The position numbers and the translations under genes are program-made. Positions 37,177 to 46,346 of a stretch of 64,000 nt of DNA are shown one piece after another. A model generated the notes under the pieces. The model had not been told where the DNA came from and did not search any database. It saw only the letters and a list, made by a program, of their open reading frames with translations. Source of the stretch: Trichormus_B sp936914905 (GTDB lineage: Bacteria > Cyanobacteriota > Cyanobacteriia > Cyanobacteriales > Nostocaceae); the NCBI RefSeq assembly GCF_039871975.1, contig NZ_JBDPLL010000001.1. One strand, 5' to 3'. Numbering within the stretch: position 1 is the stretch's first letter; every line of letters begins with the position of its first letter.

Positions 37177-38679
37177 CTAAACAGAAGCCTTAGCTTTGGC
37201 TTTAGGTTGAGCTTTTTTGTTCCAGGGAGCGCCAATTAGTCCCCAAGTTGGGCTGTTCAGTGCCAAATCCATGTCACGAGCAAAGATTGCAAATCCGTCG
37301 TAACCGTGATAAGGTCCGGAGTAATCCCAAGAGTGCATTTGACGGAAAGGAAGACCCATCTTTTGGAATACGTACTTCTCTTTCACACCAGAAGCAACTA
37401 AGTCTGGCTTTAATGCTTTGATGAATTCTTCAAATTCGTAAGCGGTAACGTCGTCATAAACGATTGTTCCGTTTTCGATGTAGTTGGTAGTACGTTTATA
37501 GTCGTCATTATGAGCGAACTCATAACCAGTACCAATCATCTTCATTCCTAAATCTTGGAAAGCAGGAACAACGTGACGGGGACGTAGACCACCAACCATC
37601 ATTGCAACTGTCTTACCTTCCAAACGGGGGCGATATTGCTTAACGATCGCATCCATTGTGGGTTGGTATTTAGCAATTACCTTCTCAGCGTTTTCTTGGA
37701 TCTTAGAGTCAAACTTGGAAGCGATTTCGCGTAAAGATGCAGCTATCTTGGTAGGACCGAAGAAGTTATACTCAAGCCAGGGTATACCATAAGCTTCTTC
37801 CATGTGACGGCTGATGTAGTTCATCGAGCGGTAACAGTGGATGAGGTTCATCTTCACGTTGGGGGTTATCAACATTTCGTTGATTGTACCGTCACCAGAC
37901 CACTGAGCAACTACGCGCAAACCGATTTCTTCCAACAGGATGCGGCTGGCCCAAGCATCACCACCAATATTATAGTCACCAATGATAGCTACGTCGTAGG
38001 GAGTACTTTCAAACTTCAATGTACCGTCTTTCTTAGCTTGATCTGCTCTGGGGAATACCCAGTCACGAATCATGTCATTAGCGATGTGGTGTCCTAAAGA
38101 CTGAGACACACCGCGGAAACCTTCGCAACGTACGGGAATAACTGGCTTACCAATGGTTTTGGATGTCTTCTTAGCTACTGCTTCGATGTCATCCCCAATT
38201 AGACCGATGGGACATTCAGATTGAATAGAAACCCCACGATTTAAGGGGAATAATACATCTAATTCTTCAATTAACTTGGTCAGTTTCTTGTCTCCACCGA
38301 ACACGATGTCGCGTTCTTGGAAATCTGAAGTGAAGTGCATGGTACCAAAGGTGTCAACACCTGTTTTACCCAGGTAGTAGTTACGACGACCAGACCAAGA
38401 CCAGTAACCGCAACCTACAGGACCGTGGCTGATGTGGATCAGGTCCTTAATAGGACCCCAAACCACACCTTTAGAACCTGCATAAGCACAACCACGAGCG
38501 GTCATTACACCAGGAAGGGATTTGATATTAGATTTAACACCACAATCAGCCTTACCTTCTTCGTATACGTTTAAGTGCTTCTCACGTTTTTTAGCAGCTT
38601 TTTCGGGGTAGGCTTTAAGAACTTCTTTAACTAGTTCTTTTCTTTGTTCAACGATCTTCTTGTCATCTGGAGGAGTCAT
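37177..38679 (-). CDS. nifD: Nitrogenase MoFe protein alpha subunit
   Basis: Carries the FeMo-cofactor. The 500-residue protein has P-cluster cysteines in PGVMTARGCAYAGSKGVVWG, SHGPVGCGYWSWSGRRNYYL and IQSECPIGLIGDDIEAVAKK. The cofactor Cys is in NLIHCYRSMNYISRHMEEAY and the cofactor His in LPFRQMHSWDYSGPYHGYDG. The reading frame is uninterrupted, whereas in Anabaena PCC 7120 it is split by an 11-kb element excised in heterocysts. The end is Lys/Ala rich (KAQPKAKAKASV). Confidence 0.97.
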   Translation of the reverse strand: MTPPDDKKIVEQRKELVKEVLKAYPEKAAKKREKHLNVYEEGKADCGVKSNIKSLPGVMTARGCAYAGSKGVVWGPIKDLIHISHGPVGCGYWSWSGRRNYYLGKTGVDTFGTMHFTSDFQERDIVFGGDKKLTKLIEELDVLFPLNRGVSIQSECPIGLIGDDIEAVAKKTSKTIGKPVIPVRCEGFRGVSQSLGHHIANDMIRDWVFPRADQAKKDGTLKFESTPYDVAIIGDYNIGGDAWASRILLEEIGLRVVAQWSGDGTINEMLITPNVKMNLIHCYRSMNYISRHMEEAYGIPWLEYNFFGPTKIAASLREIASKFDSKIQENAEKVIAKYQPTMDAIVKQYRPRLEGKTVAMMVGGLRPRHVVPAFQDLGMKMIGTGYEFAHNDDYKRTTNYIENGTIVYDDVTAYEFEEFIKALKPDLVASGVKEKYVFQKMGLPFRQMHSWDYSGPYHGYDGFAIFARDMDLALNSPTWGLIGAPWNKKAQPKAKAKASV

Positions 38680-38833
38680 TATCTGTCTCTCTTGCTCCTA
38701 AGGGACGGGGATTGGGGATTAAGGATGGGGACTTTTGATGTCCCCTGTGGGGATTGGAGGGAAGGGAAGGTCAAAAGGAAATTATGTAGAGTTTCCCTTT
38801 TTCCTTGTCCTAATTTTCCTAATTTATAGATTT

Positions 38834-39724
38834 TTACTTGGCAGCAGATGCAGGCTTACCAATGATTTCAGCGTGCTTGGTATCATCGTCAAGAATACCG
38901 AATTCAACCAACAATGCTTCCAACTCATCCATTTCGATTGGGGTGGGGATGGTGAGGTTTTTGTTGTTGATGATTTTCTTCGCTAATGCGCGGTATTCAT
39001 TACCCTGATCGCTATCAGGTGCATATTCGTTAACGGTCATACGACGCAATTCTGCGTGTTGAACGATGTTGTCGCGGGGTACGAAGTGAATCATTTGAGT
39101 GTTCAAACGTTCAGCCAAGGTTTCGATCAATTCGATTTCACGGTCAACCTTACGGCTGTTACAGATCAAACCACCTAAACGTACACCACCGGAGTGAGCA
39201 TATTTCAAAATACCACGAGCGATGTTGTTTGCAGCGTACATCGCCATCATTTCACCAGAGGTAACGATGTAGATTTCTTGTGCTTTACCTTCACGGATAG
39301 GCATAGCAAAACCACCACATACAACGTCACCTAATACGTCGTAAGATACGAAGTCTAGGTCTGTGTAAGCACCGTTTTCTTCTAAGAAGTTAATAGCGGT
39401 GATAATACCACGACCTGCACAACCTACACCGGGTTCTGGACCACCAGACTCAACGCACTTAACACCACGGAAACCGGTCAACATTACTTCATGGAGTTCG
39501 AGGTCTTCAACAGCACCTCTTTCAGCAGCCAAGTGTAATACTGTGGTTTGAGCCTTCGAGTGAAGCATCAAACGGGTAGAGTCAGCTTTAGGGTCGCAAC
39601 CTACGATCATTATGCGTTGACCCATTTCAGCCATAGCTGCGAGGGTATTTTGAGAGGTGGTAGATTTACCGATACCGCCCTTGCCGTAGAAAGCTATCTG
39701 TCTAATATTTGCGTCAGTAGTCAT
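38834..39724 (-). CDS. nifH: Nitrogenase iron protein (dinitrogenase reductase)
   Basis: Homodimeric ATPase that passes electrons to the MoFe protein and takes part in cofactor assembly. The 296 residues include the P-loop GKGGIGKST at 14-22, switch I DPKADSTRLMLHS, the cluster cysteines in GVGCAGRGIITAINFLEE and DVLGDVVCGGFAMPIREGKA, and the C-terminal LVEFGILDDDTKHAE. ATG 39724 fits known starts. The leader is long and structured (see 39787-39840). nifD follows after 154 bp. Confidence 0.98.
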   Translation of the reverse strand: MTTDANIRQIAFYGKGGIGKSTTSQNTLAAMAEMGQRIMIVGCDPKADSTRLMLHSKAQTTVLHLAAERGAVEDLELHEVMLTGFRGVKCVESGGPEPGVGCAGRGIITAINFLEENGAYTDLDFVSYDVLGDVVCGGFAMPIREGKAQEIYIVTSGEMMAMYAANNIARGILKYAHSGGVRLGGLICNSRKVDREIELIETLAERLNTQMIHFVPRDNIVQHAELRRMTVNEYAPDSDQGNEYRALAKKIINNKNLTIPTPIEMDELEALLVEFGILDDDTKHAEIIGKPASAAK

Positions 39725-39786
39725 TGTTCGTGTTTTCCTAGAATTGGTTGATTGGGTATCTTTCGTCTTTTGGTTCTCACGGCCAA

Positions 39787-39840
39787 GTTCTACGGCGGTG
39801 AGCGTGTGTAGAACGTTGCAATGGGGGCGAACGCTCTACA
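39787..39840 (-). promoter_or_regulatory. Two overlapping hairpins in the nifU-nifH leader
   Basis: In transcript sense TGTAGAGCGTT pairs with AACGTTCTACA at 10 of 11 positions around a 12-base loop, and the GTTCTAC part of the second arm can instead pair perfectly with a downstream GTAGAAC. The two structures exclude each other. They lie 63-116 nt before the nifH start, the zone where nifH transcripts are known to be processed in Anabaena. Confidence 0.55.
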
Positions 39841-39921
39841 GAAAATTTGGTTGTGTACATGATGTTTATTGGATTGTAAGAATTTGTTGCTTGTCAGTCG
39901 TCAGTTATTTTTGACTAATGA

Positions 39922-40842
39922 CTAATAATTAACTGCTTCAACGATAATTTCTTTGCTGATGCGATCGTGTAATCTTGATTCAATCGCAATCTTTAAAGTA
40001 GCTGTGCTGCTAGAACATGAACCGCAAGCACCTTGGAGAACAACTTTCACTTTATCGCCTTCTACATCATAAAGTTCAACATCTCCCCCATCGGCGATTA
40101 GAACGGGTCGGACTTCTTCATCTAATACTCTTTGAATTAAGGCAATTTTTTGTAAATTAGTTAATGGTTTTTGTTGCGCTAAACTATTACCTAAACCTGA
40201 AACTTCTGTCTTAGCTTTCGCGCCATTAGTGTGGAGATTCTCTTTGGCGAACTCTTGCTTAACTTCCTTTATTATATCATCAATTTTCGCTAAACAAGAA
40301 CCGCATCCGCCACCAGCTTTTATATAATTTGTTACTTGTTCTGCACTGAGAAGATTATTTTGAGTGATCGCTTTTCTAATCTTAGTATTACTTATACTAA
40401 AACAAGTACAAATTAGTGTTCCTTCATTATCGTCATCATGGGCAGCTAAAGGAATGCCTCTATAATTAGAGATAGCAGCTTCTAGAGCTTCCTGACCCAT
40501 AACAGAACAGTGCATTTTTGCTTCAGGTAAACCACCTAAATATGCAGCGATTTGTTTATTGGTGACTTTCAAAGCTTCATCTACAGTCAATCCTTTAACC
40601 ATTTCAGTTAAAGCACTAGAAGAAGCTATCGCACTAGTACAGCCAAAAGTTTGAAAACGAGCATCGAGAATCTTATCAGATGCAACTTCCACTTTCAAAT
40701 GCAATCTGAGAGCATCACCGCAAGCAATACTGCCTACCTCTCCAGTTGCAACCTTCACACCAGCTTCATTTGTTTCTTCAATTGCACCTTGGTTTTTAGG
40801 CTCGTAAAACAACTCTAATACTTTATCTGTGTAGTCCCACAT
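39922..40842 (-). CDS. nifU: NifU, Fe-S cluster scaffold
   Basis: Assembles Fe-S clusters from NifS-derived sulfur for nitrogenase. The 306-residue protein has all three modules. The IscU-like domain has VGSIACGDALRLHLKVEV, QTFGCTSAIASSSAL and KMHCSVMGQEALEAA. The permanent [2Fe-2S] BFD-type domain has GTLICTCFSISNTKI and AGGGCGSCLAKID. The C-terminal NfuA-like domain has VVLQGACGSCSSSTATLKIA. It follows nifS after 122 bp. Confidence 0.96.
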   Translation of the reverse strand: MWDYTDKVLELFYEPKNQGAIEETNEAGVKVATGEVGSIACGDALRLHLKVEVASDKILDARFQTFGCTSAIASSSALTEMVKGLTVDEALKVTNKQIAAYLGGLPEAKMHCSVMGQEALEAAISNYRGIPLAAHDDDNEGTLICTCFSISNTKIRKAITQNNLLSAEQVTNYIKAGGGCGSCLAKIDDIIKEVKQEFAKENLHTNGAKAKTEVSGLGNSLAQQKPLTNLQKIALIQRVLDEEVRPVLIADGGDVELYDVEGDKVKVVLQGACGSCSSSTATLKIAIESRLHDRISKEIIVEAVNY

Positions 40843-40964
40843 AGTTGATTGTAGATTTTGGATTTTAGATTTCTGTTCTTAGATTGATGATTGAGTAGGG
40901 GATTTGAGGGTATTAGGTAGCTTGAGAGTTTTCCCAGCACCCAGTCCCTAATCCCCTACTCAAT

Positions 40965-42182
40965 CTACCGATTTACTAAAGTATGCTCTTGCTTTTGTAA
41001 CCAACCCACTTCATCATTTTTGAAGGGAGATAAAGCGCGGAGACGTTCAATAATTTCTGGCATGATTGTAATTACTTGCTCAATTTCTGCTTCGGTGGTG
41101 TAGCGACAAAGACTGAAGCGAATTGAACCATGTAAAGTAGTGTAAGGCAAACCCATTGCTCTTAAAACATGGGAGGGTTCAAGTGAACGAGAAGTACAAG
41201 CAGAACCAGAGGAAGCACAAATACCGTGTTTATTCAGAAGTAGGAGAATTGCTTCACCTTCGATATATTTGAAACCGATGTTGCTAGTATTTGGTAATCT
41301 ATTTTTCACATCACCATTTACTACACAATCGGGAATTTTAGCAAGTAAAGTTTGTTCGAGGCGATCGCGCAATTTTCTTTCTCTCTTAGTCGCCTCTTCC
41401 AAGAGAAGTATTTCCAGTTCTGCTGCCTTACCTAAAGCGATAATTCCGGGAACATTTTCTGTACCTGCTCTCCGTCCTCTTTCTTGATGTCCACCTATTA
41501 AGAAGGGACGGAATCTTACACCACGTTTCACATACAAAGCACCAATACCTTTGGGCGCATGAATTTTGTGACCAGAGATAGTTAACATATCTATGGTGCT
41601 GGTTTTCATGTTCAAGGGTACTTTACCTACCGCTTGTACTGCATCGACGTGAAAGATTGCTCCATATTCTTTAACTCTAGCACCAATCTCTTCAATTGGA
41701 AAAATAGTGCCGATTTCATTATTGGCATACATCACTGTCACTAAAGCAGTGTTGCCAGTTAGAGAAGCTTCTAACTCATTCAAGTATATTTGTCCCTTAT
41801 CATTAACTGATAAATAGGTAACTTGATAACCTTGAGTTTCTAATTGTTTGCAGACATTTAAAACTGCGGGATGTTCTACTTGGGAAGTGATGATATGACG
41901 TTTTTCTGGTTGAGCTAATAAAGCAGCATGAATAGCTGCATTATCACCTTCAGTTCCACTGCTAGTAAATACTATTTCCGATTCATCAGCACCGATTAAA
42001 GCTGCAGTTTGTTCTCTAGCTACCTTCACACTTTTAGCTAATTGCCCACCAAAGGTGTGCATACTAGAAGGATTAGCGTAATAGTCCGTCAGAAAAGGCA
42101 TCATTGCCTCAATCACCTCGGGAGCTACCTTAGTCGTAGCATTATTATCCAGATAGATGCAATCTTTTAGCATAGTTTCCAT
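40965..42182 (-). CDS. nifS: NifS, cysteine desulfurase
   Basis: PLP enzyme that takes sulfur from cysteine for NifU. The 405 residues include the start CIYLDNNATTKVAPEVIEAM, PLP-binding SGTEGDNAAIHAALLAQ, the Schiff-base lysine in DMLTISGHKIHAPKGIGALY, and the active-site cysteine loop HGICASSGSACTSRSLEPSH. The first in-frame ATG is at 42182, a second at 42173. The start region is duplicated in tandem (42169-42218), placing a seven-codon minicistron directly upstream. Confidence 0.95.
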   Translation of the reverse strand: METMLKDCIYLDNNATTKVAPEVIEAMMPFLTDYYANPSSMHTFGGQLAKSVKVAREQTAALIGADESEIVFTSSGTEGDNAAIHAALLAQPEKRHIITSQVEHPAVLNVCKQLETQGYQVTYLSVNDKGQIYLNELEASLTGNTALVTVMYANNEIGTIFPIEEIGARVKEYGAIFHVDAVQAVGKVPLNMKTSTIDMLTISGHKIHAPKGIGALYVKRGVRFRPFLIGGHQERGRRAGTENVPGIIALGKAAELEILLLEEATKRERKLRDRLEQTLLAKIPDCVVNGDVKNRLPNTSNIGFKYIEGEAILLLLNKHGICASSGSACTSRSLEPSHVLRAMGLPYTTLHGSIRFSLCRYTTEAEIEQVITIMPEIIERLRALSPFKNDEVGWLQKQEHTLVNR

Positions 42183-42218
42183 ATTAATTATTTAGCATAG
42201 TTTCCATATTAATTATGA
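42169..42218. repeat. Tandem duplication of the nifS translation start
   Basis: Two copies of AGCATAGTTTCCATATTAAT with a 25-bp period. In transcript sense the upstream copy encodes ATG GAA ACT ATG CTA AAT AAT TAA (42207-42184), ending one base before the nifS ATG at 42182. Confidence 0.8.
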
Positions 42219-42300
42219 AGTATTAAGGGATTGGTAATGGGTAATTGGTACTTGGTAATAAAAACCGGGCCCCAATCTCCAGTCCCCAGTCCCTAGTTAC

Positions 42301-42639
42301 CTAAACAACTACTTGATTCTTTTGCAATTGTTCCGAAAACTTTTGGGAATAAGTGTTATACCAACACTCCCAATAATCTTGTTTATTTGTTAACTTGGCA
42401 ATGAGGCGGTTGTATTTAACAAACCAACCTTCCCAATAATCACTAGGTTCTTTAACGCAACCATCAACAGTAGGACAAACGGCTTTACATTGAGGTACAG
42501 TGTATATGCCCCCAGCGCAGTTTGTGCAAAGTTCAGAATCAATGGAGTGATTACCATCTAGGATTTTCACTGCACCAGTAGGACATACAGACAAACAACG
42601 CTTGCAGGAAATACACGCTGCGGTAATTTTGTAAGCCAT
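42301..42639 (-). CDS. fdxN: FdxN, bacterial-type 2[4Fe-4S] ferredoxin
   Basis: Small ferredoxin of the nifB operon, thought to supply electrons for NifB. The 112 residues have the first motif ACISCKRCLSVCPTGAVKIL and the second ELCTNCAGGIYTVPQCKAVC with the extended spacing usual for nif-linked ferredoxins. The C-terminus is aromatic-rich (DYWEGWFVKYNRLIAK). The frame is uninterrupted, unlike Anabaena PCC 7120 where a 55-kb element is excised. Confidence 0.95.
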   Translation of the reverse strand: MAYKITAACISCKRCLSVCPTGAVKILDGNHSIDSELCTNCAGGIYTVPQCKAVCPTVDGCVKEPSDYWEGWFVKYNRLIAKLTNKQDYWECWYNTYSQKFSEQLQKNQVVV

Positions 42640-42654
42640 GATTATTCTCCTAGG

Positions 42655-42775
42655 TGGGAATTGGTGATTGGTGATTGGGTATTGGGTATTGGAGATTGGG
42701 TATTGGGAAGAGTTTTTTTCCTAATCCCCAGTCCCTAATTCCCCAGTCCCTAATCCCCAGTCCCTACATACTGCT
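42655..42775. repeat. Short tandem repeats between nifB and fdxN
   Basis: Tandem GGTGATT/GGGTATT heptads followed by runs of CCCAGTCCCTAATC type. Such repeats can fold in the nifB-fdxN message, but no function is shown. Confidence 0.7.
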
Positions 42776-44189
42776 GGTAAAATTCAAGTGCGACTTTTTC
42801 AATTACGTCGTAAGCTTCCACAGTCTTTATCCCTGCTGCTTCTAGTTTCTCTTTCGGACAGTTACCAATTTTGGCAACTAAGACTGCTTTACAATCTGCG
42901 ATCGCTTTCATTATATTTTCTGCAGTCGCTTCTTCGCCGTATCCACCTTGACAATATTGGTCGATTTTGCGATGACTGATAAAGCGTACTTCATTACCAT
43001 CAACTTCGTACACTTGAAATTCCTTCACATGACCGAAGTGTTGATTAACTAATCCACCACCTTTGGTCGCTACAGCAACTAAAATTTTCGGACTGTTGGC
43101 AACTTTCTTACCAGTTTGTACCTTGGCTTTTGCTAGTTTAATTTCTTCTCTAAATTTCTCAATGCCCTCATGAACTTCCTGGCGTGTTTCCAGGTTATAT
43201 TCTGGAGACATTTCCAAGAATTTATCTTTGGTAAATTCCTGGCTGCGGTCTTCTCCTAATAATCCTACCGCATCTGCTCGGCACTGGCGACAGTGACGCA
43301 TCATTTTCATATTACCAGAACAGTTATCTTGAACTTCTTTGAGTTCTTTTCCTGTTGGACCACGTTGACCAGTTAAACCGAAATGTGTCCCATGTTCTGG
43401 TGCAGAAATTAGCGGCATTATGTTGTGTAAGAATGCACCATTCTCACGAATCATTTTGTTAACTTCCACCAAGTGACGATCATTAATTCCGGGAATCATC
43501 ACAGAATTAACTTTACACAAAATGTCAGCTTCTTTTAAAGCTTGCAGTCCTTCCAACTGCCTTTCTAGCAGAATCTTTGCACCTTCCACACCTTTATAAC
43601 GCTTGCGTTTGTAATGAACCCAAGCATAAATTTGTGCTCCGATTTCTGGATCAATGGTGTTAAGGGTGATAGTAACGTGATCTATATTTAATTGTTTGAT
43701 GCGATCAATATATTCTGGTAGCATCAAACCGTTAGTTGATAAGCAAAGCTTAATATCTGGTGCTTTATCTGCAATCAACTCAAAGGTACGGAATGTTTTT
43801 TCAGGATTTGCTAAAGGATCACCAGGACCTGCAACTCCCAACACTGTCATTTGGGGAATTTTACCTGCAATTACCAACACTTTATGTGCGGCTTCTTCAG
43901 GTGTGAGTAACTCACTCACTACTCCAGGTCGGCTTTCGTTAGCACAGTCATACTTGCGGTTACAATAGTTGCATTGAATGTTACACGCTGGTGCAACTGC
44001 AACGTGCATCCGTGCATAATGGTGATGTGCTTCTTCACTATAGCAAGGGTGTTTGGCAATCCGTTCTTTGAGCTTTTCGTCCATTTCTAGAGCTGTGCTG
44101 CTGTCGCAACCACAACCACCTGATTTGGCTTGCTTGATATTGAGTTCCTGTTCGGAGGAGGTGAGGAGTCCTGTAGCCGGTAGTGTCAT
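42750..44189 (-). CDS. nifB: NifB, FeMo-cofactor core synthase (radical SAM) with NifX-like tail
   Basis: Radical-SAM enzyme that fuses two [4Fe-4S] units around a carbide to make the NifB-cofactor. The 479-residue protein is read from ATG 44189 (MTLPATGLLTSSEQE); an upstream extension to TTG 44300 is possible. The SAM cluster motif is in APACNIQCNYCNRKYDC, followed by VAGPGDPLANPEKTFRTFEL and MPLISAPEHGTHFGLTGQRG with further cluster ligands in MMRHCRQCRADAVGLLGED. The C-terminal domain (KILVAVATKGGGLVNQHFGH) is NifX-like. It heads the cluster. Confidence 0.96.
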   Translation of the reverse strand: MTLPATGLLTSSEQELNIKQAKSGGCGCDSSTALEMDEKLKERIAKHPCYSEEAHHHYARMHVAVAPACNIQCNYCNRKYDCANESRPGVVSELLTPEEAAHKVLVIAGKIPQMTVLGVAGPGDPLANPEKTFRTFELIADKAPDIKLCLSTNGLMLPEYIDRIKQLNIDHVTITLNTIDPEIGAQIYAWVHYKRKRYKGVEGAKILLERQLEGLQALKEADILCKVNSVMIPGINDRHLVEVNKMIRENGAFLHNIMPLISAPEHGTHFGLTGQRGPTGKELKEVQDNCSGNMKMMRHCRQCRADAVGLLGEDRSQEFTKDKFLEMSPEYNLETRQEVHEGIEKFREEIKLAKAKVQTGKKVANSPKILVAVATKGGGLVNQHFGHVKEFQVYEVDGNEVRFISHRKIDQYCQGGYGEEATAENIMKAIADCKAVLVAKIGNCPKEKLEAAGIKTVEAYDVIEKVALEFYQQYVGTGD

Positions 44190-44355
44190 TGAATTTCGCA
44201 AAGGTCGGTGGACTAGATAGCCACTGTGGGAGATGCCGTTGCTACTTCCAATGCCTATGAACTGAAGTCGCGTCTTATACTTGCCTCCCAATAATACCAA
44301 ATTTGGATAGTTTCGGATAATTCTGGATAATTTTAGTCAGATTTGCAATTTTGGT

Positions 44356-44384
44356 AAAAGCCTTTTTTTCATAAAAAGGCTTTT
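44356..44384. terminator. Perfect 12-bp stem hairpin upstream of nifB
   Basis: AAAAGCCTTTTT and AAAAAGGCTTTT flank a five-base loop. It lies 167 bp before the nifB ATG, so it may sit in the leader RNA or end an upstream transcript. Confidence 0.5.
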
Positions 44385-44690
44385 CATCTAAAATCTGTCT
44401 TGGAAAGTTATGATCGCAGGTTTCCTCCGCTCAGACTTTCCACAAAATCCAAAATTAATACAAGGGTGGGCAGTAAATCTTTGGGGTTCGGCTGGTCTGT
44501 GTCAATATTTGGGTCTTGGGTAGATTTTGTGTATACAGCGGCGACTTCTATTCACTTCAGGCATGGTGCTATCTCATCCCTCCACTCACTTTAGGCTTCT
44601 AACTTTGTTAAGGAGCTTTAAGTAATTGGCGATAAATGATTTATAGCAGCCCTTTTTAGATAGGTGACTGGTTGATCTGGGATAGGATTT

Positions 44691-44843
44691 ATTGGATTTA
44701 TTACGTTTGTACTCAGATTGAGAAACCCTAATCTTTTCAGGATTACAAAAATTAAATAATATTTTTTCGGGTAGAGGTTCTAGTATTTTTCAGTTAGGGT
44801 ACGAGTATTTATCGAATGGGGTTCAGGATTTATTTGTACTCAG
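44691..44843 (-). promoter_or_regulatory. Shared nif upstream element, copy A (upstream of nifB)
   Basis: A 153-bp segment bounded by direct TTGTACTCA words (44707 and 44834) that aligns over its whole length with 56105-56258 upstream of cysE/nifP in the same orientation. Best blocks are ATTTATTACG at the left and GGGTAC-GTATTT plus TTTGTACTCA at the right. It lies 502 bp upstream of the nifB start. A nif regulator site (such as for CnfR) is inferred. Confidence 0.5.
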
Positions 44844-44911
44844 TCAAAAGCCAATATCTATAAGGATTTGGGTAAGATTTTGATTTATTTTACTATATAT
44901 TCATCATGTAC

Positions 44912-45172
44912 TCAAACACTCCCCAAATCTTGCCAAAGGCGATAATTTACAAGGATTTGAGGTGGAAAAACTGGAGTAGGATAAGCCGTACTACTCCAGA
45001 TACGTGCGAAATTCAATTCTGTATACAACATATCATTTTTTTTGAGGTAAAAATGCAGTTCATATTCTTTTAAGTTTTCAATGATTAATAATCTAAATTG
45101 CACTTTTAATCCATGTTGAATCAGGATGATGGCTTTAATAAAAGCATAACTCTTAATGCAGATTATTTGCAA
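44912..45172 (-). CDS. Doubtful 86-codon ORF
   Basis: An open frame (start not a convincing ATG) with MQIICIKSYAFIKAIILIQH and a C-terminus TAYPTPVFPPQILVNYRLWQ. No family recognised. It lies between the shared upstream element and the oxidoreductase. Amino-acid composition looks protein-like, so it may be the tail of a lost gene, but there is no ribosome-binding site. A TGTACTCA word overlaps its end. Confidence 0.25.
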   Translation of the reverse strand: MQIICIKSYAFIKAIILIQHGLKVQFRLLIIENLKEYELHFYLKKNDMLYTELNFARIWSSTAYPTPVFPPQILVNYRLWQDLGSV

Positions 45173-45404
45173 GTAATTTATTTTTTAGAGCTTTTTTGTT
45201 AGTTCTCACGTTTTTAAAGCTGTTGAAGAATGAGAAATAATATCAAATTAAGAAATAGTGAATAGGGAAAGAAATTAATCGTACTGAACATTCAGCGATC
45301 ACCTATGGCTGACGCCACCCTAGGTTATTGGCGGTGAGCGGAGCGCAATCACTACACTGTAATTATGGCGAACAAACATAGTGTAGAAAAACAGGGGTGG
45401 AGCC

Positions 45405-46346
45405 ATGAAAGCTATTGTGATCCGTCGTTATGGTTCTGCGGATGTGCTGAATTTCCAAGAGGTGGAACAACCAAAAATTAAGCCTGATCAGTTACTTGTA
45501 AAAGTTCATGCTAGTAGTGTTAATCCCATTGACTGGAAAACCCGTAAGGGGATGTTAAGTATTTTGACCGGGAATAAATTCCCGCTAATTCTGGGTTTTG
45601 ATGTGGCTGGGGAAGTCGTCGCAATTGGTTCACAAGTGACGCGCTTCAAAGAAGGAGATGCTATTTATGGCAGCACCAGCTTTCCTGGAGGCGCTTATGC
45701 GGAATTTGCCGCAATTTTAGACAATTTAGCGGCTCCCAAACCCAACAACTTGAGTTATGCAGAAGCAGCCACCATACCATTAGCGGCGCTAACTGCTCTA
45801 CAAGCCCTGCGAGACTTGGGCAACATCAAATCAGGTCAGAATGTATTGGTTAATGGTGCTTCAGGCGGTGTGGGCATTTTTGCGGTGCAAATTGCTAAGG
45901 CGTTGGGGGCTGAAGTGACTGGTGTTTGCAGTTCTAAAAATTTGGATTTGGTCAAATCTCTGAATGCAGATTTTGTTATTGATTATACGCATCAGGACTT
46001 TACAGAAGGTAATGTGCAGTACGATATTATATTTGATGCAGTTGCTAAACGAGCATTTTCTAATTGCCGAAAAGTTTTAAAGGCAAATGGGGTTTATGTT
46101 TCTACCCTTCCTACAGCGGAAGTAATTGTACAGGGTTTTTTAACTATGTTCCTTCCTGGTCAAAAAGTGAAATTTGTGTTAGAGAAGCCTAATAGTCAAG
46201 ATTTGGTTTATTTAAAAGAGTTAATTGAAACAGGTAAAATGCGAACAGTGATTGATCGCACATATCCTCTGGAAGAATTAGCGGCTGCTCATGAGTATAG
46301 CGAAGGTGAGCGCACAGTAGGTAAGATTGCGATCGTACTGAGTTAG
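45405..46346 (+). CDS. Zinc-independent medium-chain dehydrogenase (quinone oxidoreductase-like)
   Basis: NAD(P)H-dependent reductase of the MDR superfamily; members reduce quinones, enones or aldehydes. The 313 residues include the GroES-like start MKAIVIRRYGSADVLNFQEV, ASSVNPIDWKTRKGMLSIL, and the Rossmann motif NVLVNGASGGVGIFAVQIAK. Catalytic zinc ligands are absent, as in quinone-oxidoreductase-type members. The end has EGERTVGKIAIVLS. GGGGTGGAGCC precedes ATG 45405, a fair ribosome-binding site. The gene is intact, transcribed away from nifB, with no evident operon partner. Confidence 0.85.
   Translation: MKAIVIRRYGSADVLNFQEVEQPKIKPDQLLVKVHASSVNPIDWKTRKGMLSILTGNKFPLILGFDVAGEVVAIGSQVTRFKEGDAIYGSTSFPGGAYAEFAAILDNLAAPKPNNLSYAEAATIPLAALTALQALRDLGNIKSGQNVLVNGASGGVGIFAVQIAKALGAEVTGVCSSKNLDLVKSLNADFVIDYTHQDFTEGNVQYDIIFDAVAKRAFSNCRKVLKANGVYVSTLPTAEVIVQGFLTMFLPGQKVKFVLEKPNSQDLVYLKELIETGKMRTVIDRTYPLEELAAAHEYSEGERTVGKIAIVLS

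Noticed and set aside
44400..44594. Plus-strand 64-codon ORF upstream of nifB
   Set aside because: No ribosome-binding site, no family words, and located in the nifB leader or promoter region.
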